Notes under the pieces: model-generated | What the model was told of the DNA's origin: nothing | The model's input: only the letters and a program-made list of their open reading frames with translations | The model's database searches: none | In this document: piece after piece, positions 36,301 through 45,847 of the stretch | How the letters are laid out: every line of letters starts with the position of its first letter | Numbering within the stretch: the stretch's first letter is position 1 | NCBI GenBank assembly: GCA_034008185.1 | Contig: CM067082.1 | Location: 52,659,586 to 52,723,585, forward strand | Reading direction: 5' to 3' | DNA from: Gorsachius magnificus | Lineage: Eukaryota; Chordata; Aves; Pelecaniformes; Ardeidae | DNA length: 64,000 bases | Program-made: the position numbers and the translations under genes

Positions 36301-39300
36301 CATGTTACATACATGCTCCAGAACATCCACCTCTTCTCAGTTTGCTCTTGGAGTCAATGCAAGGTGCTACTCTTTTTTATCCGTGAGGTCTTCAGTTACC
36401 CAGGAACCACCTGTGCCCATTAGCTGTCTTAGTAGCAGATCATAAAGACCAAGATTTTAAGGTGTAATTTATTGTGTCTACTCTTGCCAAACAGACCTAG
36501 AAAAACTGAAAGCTTCAAATAGAAAAATATGGTTCTATGAATGCAGAGAAACTAACCCATGGTATACATTTCACACTGAACAGCAGCAGGATTAATGCTC
36601 GTTTCAGAAACCAGGACGTGTAATAGCACCATTTACAAGACTGAGCAGAATGGGCTATGGAGAACAGTCTACAACTCTACAGGAAGCTGGTGTCGAGAAA
36701 ATGTCAATAAAGCGCGGGTGACTCCAGGCGGGTCATCATGGTCCCATCAGTATGGCACCCAGTATCACTTTTCAGAAGCTTCTCCTCAGCAGTTCCCAAA
36801 TGTTTCAGGCAACAGCCCCCTTCGCTTTTTCTGGAGGTGCCTGGACCCCTCTGCACCACTCACCTACACAGCCAGCCACTGGCCTGGCCCCAAATCTCTA
36901 CAAACCAGCTACCAGGCTTCCCTCTGCAAGTAGCTGTCAACAGTCCTTTCTACCCCTGCTCCCCCCATCCCCTGAAAAGATCTCACATTCAGCATGCGAG
37001 CAAAATGGAAAAGTCCCAGCGCCGCTTTTTTTCCTGCCTCCCTGAAAAAACACCAAAATAAACCAGAAAAACCTGACTCCGACTCCCTCTCCCCTCCATT
37101 TTCAACATGGGCTCCCTGCTTTCTTAGCTGGATCCCCTGTAAAGCTCTTTAACTCTGGGCAGTTAGGGCACCCTCCAAGCCCTGTTGTCTCACATGCCAT
37201 CTACACAGGAATTTCGTCAGGGAACTGCCTCTTTCACCTACAACTCCTACAGCTACTGGCTCATGCCGATGACTCAGACCTGCCAGGAACAGGACTTTTA
37301 GCCCTGACGTGGTGCTGGTGAGCAAGCACACCATGCTCTCCCCAGGCTGCTTCAGCTCAATGTACCAGCGCCCTGTGAAAAAAAGAGGAAACATTCGTTC
37401 CCCAAGTCACTGTCGTGCACATGCTCCCTTCAGCCCGAGCCATGTGCTGTGGTTCTCATCCCAGGATGCGAGCTGGTCAAAAAGAGCTTTAGGATTCTCA
37501 AGGCAATAAAGAAGGAAGAGGAAGGTATAAAGAAGCCCAAAAGAATCTCCCCGGGGGGTTTCCGCACACCTCCAACACACACGCTGGATCCCCTCCCCAC
37601 TATAGGCTAGCAGTGCTTCTTACCAGCCAGCAAAGTAACTCCTGCAGCCAATCTGCTGTTGGAATGTCCCAGCCATGGCTTTTTTTTTTTTTTTTTACAT
37701 TTTCATTCCAACAGAAGAAAAGGAAAAATCTGCCCAATACACCAGCAGCCACAACAGCCAGCGGTTCTTCATTGGCAAATACCTCTTCCTCTGAGGGATC
37801 CAATTTTCCTGTCTCTTTCTACCAGAGATGCAAAGATCAGCCTCTCCCTTCTGCCTGGATGAGGGTAGGACCTTTTGAATCTGCTGAATGGATGGAAATC
37901 AGGGCCCTATGCTGCCTCAGCTGCTCTGCCAGTTCCTTAAAGGATCTATACATTTCGCGATTGGAAAACCAGTCGTTTAACTCAGCTTCACACGTGGCCT
38001 TAGCTAACCTGTCTGATGTGTTCTTCTGATGCACTAGGAGTGCTGGCAGGGTTAATTACAGCTGAGAGGTTTAAGCAGCTACTGCCTCTTGGTTGTCAGT
38101 CACCCACTGCTTCCTCAGTCAGATGAGAAGTCTGACAAGCAGCAGGGCAGGTTGGGAGAGTGTTAGCGTGTCAAATGGGGCTGCAAGGTCTGTCTGCTAG
38201 CAGGACTGCTGTGATCGATCTCGGGATCAAGAGCTCAATCCTCTAACTACGTAGCCCACCCTACGGCTGCAGTTTCACAAGCAGCTGCCAACGTTAACAG
38301 CTCCCTCACGCCAAAAGGGAAAGGCTTGCTTGTCCTCTTCCCCTGCCTTTTCTTTTCCTCCCTGATTCCACTCGTATGGTCTTCAGCCTTTCTTGTCCCG
38401 GCAGAATATGGATCCGTTTTTCCCACTGGGTTAATTTTTTGCTAGCTCAGTGAGTTAGATTTGCTTGCCCACAGGGGTCCCTCAGGTGCTAGAGGGTGGG
38501 TGGCACGAGGTAAGGAGTTGGAACACACTGCTGAGAGGTAGGGAAAGAAAGTGGAAAACAGAGCGGGAGAGGCTTCCCCTTTTTGGTGACAGTCAGCTGT
38601 TAGAGAGGATCACTGCATCTCCCGAAGCCGTAGCTCAACAGGGCACGATCCACGTATCAGCTGAGTTATTGCTCCTGTGAAAAAAGGCAAAACCTAGAAG
38701 CAAGTAATTTTTCACTCAGCTGCAGTCAAGAGGCACTCCAGCAGTGCTACAGTAGTGGTAAACATGTCTAAATTAACATAAAATCCTTTTGGGGTTAAAT
38801 CTGTGCTATCCACCTACTCCACCTATGTGAATGAAGTTTCTCTTCCCTCCCCGGGTCCCTTAGTTCTACAGCAAATCTGTGCCAGAGCACATATCTGTTC
38901 ATATTCACCACAGCTTCTGAGAGTAAGTTTCTGTGAAGTTTGTGTTCTTTCAGCAAAGTGACATTTGCTAGCAAGTCCACACTGACATCAGTGCTTTGAA
39001 ATGCTGCCACTTTCTGCAGAAAAACTGGAAATTTACTCATTCTTCTATCTCATGAATTGAGTTTTTCCAAGTTTTGGAATCTAATTCTTTGTAAGGACGC
39101 CTGTTTCTTTACTACTTCCCTGATGTACAATAAATTACTATTCCACGGAAGGATGCAAGAAAATCTAGCTTTACTTGCTTCATGTTCCTAAGGAAGAGGG
39201 ATGGGAAAACATCATGTTAAATTTACAAAGTTGGCAATGACATAAAGAAATCCTTTTATCGTCCTCCAGGAAATTTACAAGCAACCCAGTGATTAAAATA

Positions 39301-40080
39301 TCCTTCATCTGGAAAGTATTCTGCAGGTTACTGTAGGAGAGCAGGCGACCACATGTTGCTGTGTTCACTGTAAAGTCACAGCAGATTATCATGCATTAAA
39401 GGGGAGCTGTTACAGGGAGTTATAAATAACATCTCCTCCTATCAGCTTTTTAAAAAACTGCAGCTGCTGAAAATTTCCATTTGTCTAGGACAAACTGTGC
39501 TTCGATGAACTGTGTCCAGAAGGAGAAATGATCAAGGAAGGCAGTTCCTTGTTCTGGTTAATAAAGAGACGAAAAAATTTACAGACGGGAGAAAATATGT
39601 CATATGGTAATTTGATCTACATATAAACATTTTTACACTATTCAGCAGCTTGACTGCAATTTCCAACAATTAATCCTGTAAACATAATAGCCATAGAAAT
39701 CAATAAAACGTTTGGACGATTATTAAAAAAGACCTAAAAATTTTATTATAAAAATAAAAACACACCACTTTTTAAATACTTCAATCATTAACAAAAGAGT
39801 ATGCACAGAACGTCTATGCCGTGTAGCTTCCAAGTACTAAATTACTTGTGCAGTCTCCGTGTGTTAGATCAGCAAACTGTCACCAGAAAGCTGTACAGGG
39901 AATCAGAAATCTCTGGGAGAAACCCTGTCACATGCTGCCATTCAAAAAATTTTCTTCTCGCCTCTCTCATGGTCATTTATTGGTTGGCTAATGCCAAGGT
40001 CCATCATGCTGTTCTCCAGTCATTCTGATGTAGTGATGTATACACATCACCACGTAAATTTGCAGCCAAATAAGCTAAGA
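36301..40080. other. Unassigned intergenic DNA, partly GC-richer
   Basis: The 36.6-38.7 kb part has higher GC than its surroundings and several modest open frames on both strands. None has a recognised domain. The minus-strand frame 37,837-38,034 looks protein-like (see findings). A T17 run (37,680-37,696) sits in the loop of an 11-bp inverted repeat. From 39 to 40 kb the sequence is ordinary AT-rich DNA. Confidence 0.5.
37656..37714. repeat. 11-bp inverted repeat enclosing a T17 tract
   Basis: CTGTTGGAATG (37656-37666) and CATTCCAACAG (37704-37714) are exact reverse complements. The 37-base loop includes 17 consecutive T residues. Confidence 0.75.
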
Positions 40081-40082
40081 GC

Positions 40083-40548
40083 GTGTCTATATTAGAAAGT
40101 AGGATTTACTGACAGGAGCGGACAAGGCACAGCAAAGCCACTCAACACTGAGATCCTGACACGCATACTGTGTGCGTCTGAGGTAGGATGTACGTCAGGT
40201 TAGCCCTAGCCTGGTAATACGGTTGGAATGCACTAGGTACGCACAAGGTATGTCTACATCAGTATGCTCATTAGGATCAGGAGCACGCTTTTGCGGGAAA
40301 CCCTCTGATTGCTCCCACTTGTCATGGAGGATCTCGGAGCATGCCTAGTGGATTCCTTTTGAAGGAAACCAGACCTACGGATACATGCCCATAACATACC
40401 TAACGCGTTCCAACCCTCGTGGTCACTGCATCCACGGGACCAGACTACTGCTGGTGGGGGCTGGCACGTCCGTGGTGCGGATGTCAGATTCTCAGCTCCC
40501 CTTCTCTCATGCAGACTTACTACTTGCCAGCGTAGACACAGGCTCAGA
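40083..40548. mobile_element. Possible DNA-transposon relic
   Basis: The left part begins with gcgtgtctatatt and the right part ends with cagcgtagacacaggctc, so the ends are imperfect inverted copies of a GTGTCTAC-like motif common in amniote cut-and-paste transposon termini. The enclosed 450 bp is less AT-rich than its flanks and codes for nothing recognised. I could not fix target-site duplications; this is a weak call. Confidence 0.25.
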
Positions 40549-41032
40549 CCTGAAAATATCCTGAGGCAATGAAGCCACAATATAAGGTTAGGTGAGGTAC
40601 AAATCCATTACCCAGCGTAGTAAGGATCAAAATATCCCAGAAAATGGGGGGGGCAAAAAAAAAATAAAAAAATCACAGTGTTATGCCATGGAATGAGTTA
40701 GGAAATGCAGTGCGGAGCACAACTTTTAAAACAGCTAGCCAGCATCTGCGGGGTTACTACTGAACTTGGGAAAGCAAACCTCACCGGACTCACAAAGGCA
40801 GTTCACTGAGCTAACGCCTTGCTCCGGAGAAAGCAGTGGGCGCGGCACAGGACCGGGACAGTTTAGTCTCCAAGACACAGGCAAGGGTCTGTCCTACTTT
40901 CGCACTCAAGCCATGTACAGTGGCACAATGCTGCACCTGCGTTTAGGAGACCTACTGCTGCCTGTGCACCTAAAGCAAGACTGATCAGCAGGAAATCCCT
41001 AGTGATACCTTAAGGGTCAAAAGACCCCCAGA

Positions 41033-41728
41033 TGTAAGCGGCTTACATGCATAAGATTTAGGCTTTATTGTCTAGTTTGCTGATGCTTTGCTAAAGTCAG
41101 TAGTGTCTAGTTTGGATGTTTTGCTAAAGTCAGTAGTGTAGTTACTTAGTAAATTTAGAACCCTATTCAAGGGCAGGAAGAATTGGGAGGGCCCGAAGCA
41201 AAAAGATAGTAACGGTTTGCCAAGGTTGCTAGACTAGAAGGAATGAGAACTAATTGACACAGGAAGATTTGTGGCTCCTTACAAAGGACAGTTTTTGATA
41301 AGAACCAGGCGTTTACCTTAAGAACTGGTTTACACCGACCCTGCAGTTTGAGCAAGAGCCAAGGAGCAACTGAGTCTGCCCAAGAACAAGGGGTTACTAG
41401 CGGTGACGAAGAGGAGCCATCAGCCTTCATCCCCACGACCCCCGACGACCACCCCAAGGAGGCACTGAGCAAGCGCAGTGGGGAGGGGGTTATGGAAATG
41501 ACCTCATGAAACTAATTTTAATACGAAGCGGGGCCAGGTTATGCGTATGTATAGGCGTATTGGGAAACGGCATGCATATGTAACACTTTGCTACATATAA
41601 ACAGGACAAGCTGCCACGGGAAGGTGCGCACGACTTGGGTGGGACTACCCCCCCGTGCTGCCCAGCGCTGAATAAACATACCTACTTTACAACCTTAACA
41701 GATTGTGGAGTCTGTTTTCCGCGCGTCA
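41033..41728 (+). mobile_element. Probable solo LTR of an endogenous retrovirus
   Basis: The block begins near tgtaagcggc and ends near gcgcgtca, with LTR-like organisation: a U3 with a 33-35-bp tandem repeat (41,072-41,139), a TATA box (tataaac at 41,596), and about 75 bp later a poly(A) signal AATAAA (41,671), followed by a U5-like stretch. No internal retroviral coding sequence flanks it, so it looks like a solo LTR. Exact borders and target-site duplication could not be settled. It has the same orientation as ESCO1 and abuts the ESCO1 CpG island. Confidence 0.65.
41072..41139 (+). repeat. Tandem duplication in the LTR U3
   Basis: Two near-identical units, 41,072-41,106 and 41,107-41,139, each start ctagtttg and end gctaaagtcagtagtgt. 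Such direct repeats are typical of LTR enhancer regions. Confidence 0.85.
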
Positions 41729-42377
41729 CCAGCAACCCCAAAACGCACCCTCAGAGAAGTTCCCAACGGTGTTGCAAGAGCAGAGATCACTTCCAGAGCA
41801 GCACCGGGACTTCCAAGCGCACTTGCGGCGAGCAGCCCGCCAACGCCTCGGAAGCGCTGCCCGCGCCCACGCCCTGCTGTGACCAACCGCCGCTGCCAGG
41901 AAGCCTGTGACGGGGGGAGGTTTTTCATTGCGCGTCTCGCTGTGCCAAACCATGAGGCGTCACGGACACGCCGCGGGCCACCGCGTCGGTCACTTCGCCA
42001 CCGCTGGCCTGTCAGCACGCGGCGCCTCTTTCGGCGGCGGGGGCCGAGTGGCAGAGCACGGGGCTGCGCGGCCAGCTCGGGCCCGCGCCGGTGCGAGTCG
42101 GCCTCCCCGCCGGGGTAACGCCGCCAGGCCGGACGGAACGGGGGCAGCGCCGGGCACCCGCTGAGCCGGCGGGGGCAGCCTTCCCACTCCACAGACAGCG
42201 GGTCCGGCGGGGGGGCCGGGGACGCCCGGAAGGCGGGGAGGTCCCGAAGGCGGGCGGGCGGGCGGCTGCCGCGCTTCCAGCGCTCCCCTCGCAGGGGCCG
42301 GTTGCCGCTGCGGCGCCCGCTGCGCATGTGCCGAGCGGCACCGCCCCTCCTTCCCCGACGCCCGCCGGAAGTGTCCC

Positions 42378-42408
42378 GGGGGGGGGGGGGGGGGGGGGGG
42401 GCCCCCCC
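42378..42408 (+). repeat. G24 followed by C7 homopolymer
   Basis: Twenty-four consecutive G residues (42,378-42,401) are followed directly by seven C residues (42,402-42,408), within the ESCO1 promoter island, about 280 bp upstream of the exon 1 donor. Confidence 0.9.
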
Positions 42409-42479
42409 GGGCGCGCGGCGCTCGCCGCCGCCGTCGTTTCGCGGGGGGATAGGAAGGGGGCGCGAGCCGCGCTGACCTC

Positions 42480-42688
42480 GGCGCCGCAGCTTGCGCGCGC
42501 CGTCGCTCGCTCGCTCACTCACGCACGCACCCGCCCCGGCGTCGCGCGCGTGCGCGCTCCCCCCCGCCCCCCCCCCCGTCCACCGCGTCGCGGGCCTCCG
42601 CCCCGCCTCCTCCTCCCCCCCCCGCAGCTGGCGAGCCGGGCGAGGAGGGCGGCTCGCGCTGCCGGCACGTCGCTGACACTCGCGCGAG
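42480..42688 (+). other. ESCO1: ESCO1 untranslated exon 1 (3' border only)
   Basis: Inferred from the strong donor gcgag|gtaagc at 42,689 inside the CpG island, on the same strand as the coding exons starting at 45,651. The transcription start is not visible from sequence, so the left border is nominal. This is inference from gene structure; ESCO1 orthologues also start with an untranslated exon. Confidence 0.45.
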
Positions 42689-45648
42689 GTAAGCGGCCGC
42701 CTCGCGCCGGCGGGGGGGGGGGGTGGGTGGGGAGGGGGGTTAGCGGGGAGAGCGGAAGTTTGCCTCCCCCCCAGCCCCGTGTGCCGACGGCTCCCCTCAG
42801 CCTTTCGCCCCCCCGCCCCCACCGCCCCGCTCCGTGCCCGGTAGCCCGCCCTCGCGCGGAGAGGTGCCGCCTGCCCCCGCCTCGGGGCCGAAAGGCCGGC
42901 GTCTCCTCCTCGGGCCTCGCTCGCCGGCCGCGGCCCGGACCCGGGGCCTGCCTGCCTGCCTGCGGCCGCCGCTGTCTCCGCGATCGCGGTGGGAGTGAGC
43001 GGGCGATACCCTGTCGCCGACTCCCCGCGAGTGGGAGCCGAGGGGGGGGAGGTTTGCTTCTCCGCAGCCCCCGCCTCGCCCCTCCGTGGCGCTTGCCTTG
43101 GCCTGAGGAGCGCTTGGCCGGGTTTAGGGGCTCCCTGCCGGGCCCTGCTCCAGGAGGGTTGTCACGGTGGGGCGCTGAGGCGGATGACACTGGGCCACGC
43201 TTGGAGGCCTTCTCTTTTCTTCCTTCCTTTTGAGTTCCGTCGTGGGGTCTCAGCCGGGAGTTAAGGCGCGGGGGCTGCGAGGTTCGGTGGTGGCAGTCCG
43301 CGGGGGAGGCTCGTGTGTGAGACCCCGGCGCCCTGTCAGGCAGGGGGGCTCCCAGCCTCAGCAGAGACCGAGGGCTCGCCCCTGCTTTAAGGACTCGAGG
43401 GTGTGGGAGTTGCATGCTTCTGTTTTTCCTCCACTTCTTGCACCAGAACCTTTATTGCATAGTTTGTTCTTGTATTGCTGTGTCTTCCCTTCTTTCCATA
43501 ATCTGGCTTTTACTAGAGGGGACTTCTTCAGGGCAGAAACCGCCAGTTCTTGAATGTCTGGAAAAGTCCTTGCTCTGCTTTGCAAAGTATTAGTAGGAAG
43601 AAATGACTATTAAAGAGCTAGTTCTTTTTGTGGGAGGAGAGTGTATTTGTCAGTGTCCCGAGAAGCAATACCGGTGGGGGAAGGATTATATTTTCTGTTT
43701 TGTACTTGAAAGTCTTTCTTGAGTATGACATGTCACGTGGCTAAGAGTGACAGTGATGTCTGTGTAGGTCTGGAAAAAAACCAGGAAGGTCTAGGTGTGT
43801 GCCATGGTGCCGTCGAATTCTGAGAGTCAGTGGTACGCTCTAAACTAAGAAAATACAAGACTGGAGACTTACCCAGCAACTAGAGGTGTTATTTTCAGTG
43901 TGAGTGGCTATACTGCGGCTCTGACAGATAATCTTTGACTAGCGGAAACTCCTAGGCTTGCTAAGTGACATGGGGCTCACGAGCCATTAGAAGTAGGGCA
44001 TACAGATTCTGTTACCTGCTCCTTAGGGAGAGACATGGTAATGGTACTATGAAAAGTGCTATTAGAGATTCTTCCCTGGATATGTTCTTTAATTCTGTTT
44101 CAAATATGAGTCACTGGTCATGCAGCTTCTTTAAAGGAGAGCGTCAGAAGACAGCACTGGTGTCTGGAATTTGAGCATTATCAGTCTTGAGTGGTTAGAA
44201 GTGTCCGCATAAGAAGAGTGGATAAATGAAAATGGGTTAAGGACAATTTGAAGTCTGAAAGAAAAGAAAAAGTACAGCTCTTTGCTTTTTCCTTTTGGAT
44301 AATAATTATTAAAACGAGCTTTAATGTAAGTATTTTTCGGATTGTTAGAGACATGCATTTGTCAATACTGGAAGACTTACTGTAGTTGTAATGAAATGAA
44401 AGTATCTGGTCTGTGTTATACAACTGGTCACTTAAAGTTCTAGTTTGACCTTAAAATCTGTCAAATTTAACATCACATTTGTTAAGGTTTGAATAGTAAT
44501 ATGATTTTGTTACAGAAATACTTCTTTGTCAGTCTGTCAATCACAAAAATCAATAGATAGTTCTTGACCTAAAAAGGTGATATGGAAGTTCTGAGTAAAC
44601 TTAATTTTAAAAAGATGTTAGTGAAACTTTGCTGAACAGTTGTTACTTACGTGATATTACAAAACCAGGGTCTTTGAATAAAAGAACCTAAAAGTCTCAG
44701 AAGCCTCAAGGAGATGTGTAAGGTATCATCAGCCGAATCTGTGAAGACCTTTAACTGAGGAGTCTTGTGCAGATTAACTTCTGCATCGTTAACATTATTT
44801 CAGTTCTCATGAAGACATCATCCTTAACTGCCTGAGGCAAATGTCTCAAATAATGTTACTTTCTAGTCTTTCTGTCTCTGATTTGTAGCTTAAGCCATAT
44901 TAGAAGGAACAGTTATAGGCGGTTGCTGATGTCTATGAAGTTCTGTAGCAGCAGCCACAAAACTTAGTAGAGTCCAATGGATTTATTCACTGTTGCTGTG
45001 AGGCACAGGATTGACAGCAGGCCCGCTTTTTTGCGGGCTATGAAAGACCGCAGTATACTGTTTTCTGGAAAAATGCGAAATGCTGATAAAATTCCTTTCA
45101 AATGGTACTATATCTGCCATTATTCAAAAGGTAAAAGGGTAATGCTTATGACAGCAAAGTGCCAAAAATTGTTGGATATGGAAATAAAATTTGTAGGTTT
45201 GGTTGGTTTTTTTTTTTTTGTTGATTATCAAAGAAACTTTAAAGCTAAGCATTGTTTGAAGGGATGGAAGAGGGTGGGAATGCCAAATTCAGAGTCTGAC
45301 AAGGAAGTTAATAAAGTGCTTACCACATGAACACTTTCTGTTTTTCATAGGTGGCATGAAACGTCCTGTTTGTAAGCATATACATAAGGAATGCTCTTGG
45401 CACACCTCGATAAGTTACTTTGGCCTAAACATCGATTGCCTCTTGTAAAAACCTGTAAGTAAAATAAATGCGAGGTTGCTTTGATGATTTGCTTTCTGAT
45501 CACAGTTAGCATGGTCTGTCTCTAAAAGCAAAAGATAGTACCAGTTACCTTATTTTGTAAAATGGGCAAACCTTTGATTATATTAACTGACACTGTAACG
45601 ACAGTTGACAGAGACTCTAAAAGCTGAATCAATTATTGTGTTTTACAG
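42689..45648 (+). other. ESCO1 intron 1
   Basis: GC-rich at its start, including the G-run cluster at 42,712-42,739, then AT-rich. It contains a short GC hairpin with a T6 loop at 45,021-45,038. No coding exon or repeat family is recognised. A 117-codon open frame at 44,977-45,330 has no family resemblance. Confidence 0.6.
42712..42739 (+). promoter_or_regulatory. Putative G-quadruplex motif at the start of ESCO1 intron 1
   Basis: Four G-runs (12, 3, 4 and 6 residues) are separated by single bases (t, t, a) on the transcribed-RNA-like strand, starting 24 bp after the exon 1 donor. This fits the standard G3+N1-7 quadruplex pattern. Confidence 0.7.
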
Positions 45649-45650
45649 AA

Positions 45651-45847
45651 ATGGCAGCTCAGAAAAGGAAGTCTATGTTAGTAGAGCCTTCTGCTAAACG
45701 TCCAAAGCTGGACAAGAACAGCAAACCATCATCGGTGAAGAAGGAAAAAGAGGTGTCAGACACAAAACATGGATCACATAAATCAAAGCCTAATCAGTGT
45801 GCAGTGCAGGAGAAAACTGTACTCAAAACCTCTGTGAAATCAAACAG
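45651..45847 (+). CDS. ESCO1: ESCO1 coding exon 2 (start codon)
   Basis: The exon begins at 45,649 after gtgttttacag, two bases before the ATG. It encodes [20 protein letters not shown] and further Lys-rich sequence; KRK and AKRPKL look like a nuclear localisation signal. Donor ag|gtcagt, phase 2. The extreme N-terminus is poorly conserved in the family, so this start rests on frame, context and acceptor position. Confidence 0.85.

Larger units (their letters stand above)
41720..43350. promoter_or_regulatory. ESCO1: CpG island and promoter of ESCO1
   Basis: A dense CpG-rich block with no TATA box, containing a G24C7 run (42,378-42,408), a second G-run cluster (42,712-42,739) and a pyrimidine-rich stretch before a clean donor at 42,689. 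Long open frames on both strands here (up to about 380 codons) consist of Ala/Arg/Gly/Pro repeats from stop-poor GC-rich DNA and are not credited as genes. In mammals the SNRPD1 gene starts divergently near ESCO1; no such first exon is recognised on the minus strand. Confidence 0.8.

Noticed and set aside
38795..39040. An 81-codon minus-strand frame considered as a possible SNRPD1 remnant
   Set aside because: It shows no Sm fold signature and no Gly-Arg tail; the composition is ordinary.
41695..43415. Open frames of 298-380 codons on both strands in the ESCO1 CpG island
   Set aside because: Same reason: overlapping, low-complexity Arg/Pro/Gly/Ala text, with no domain and no conserved start.
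44977..45330. A 117-codon plus-strand frame in ESCO1 intron 1
   Set aside because: It contains a Phe run from a T tract and no family motif, and lacks evidence of splicing to ESCO1.
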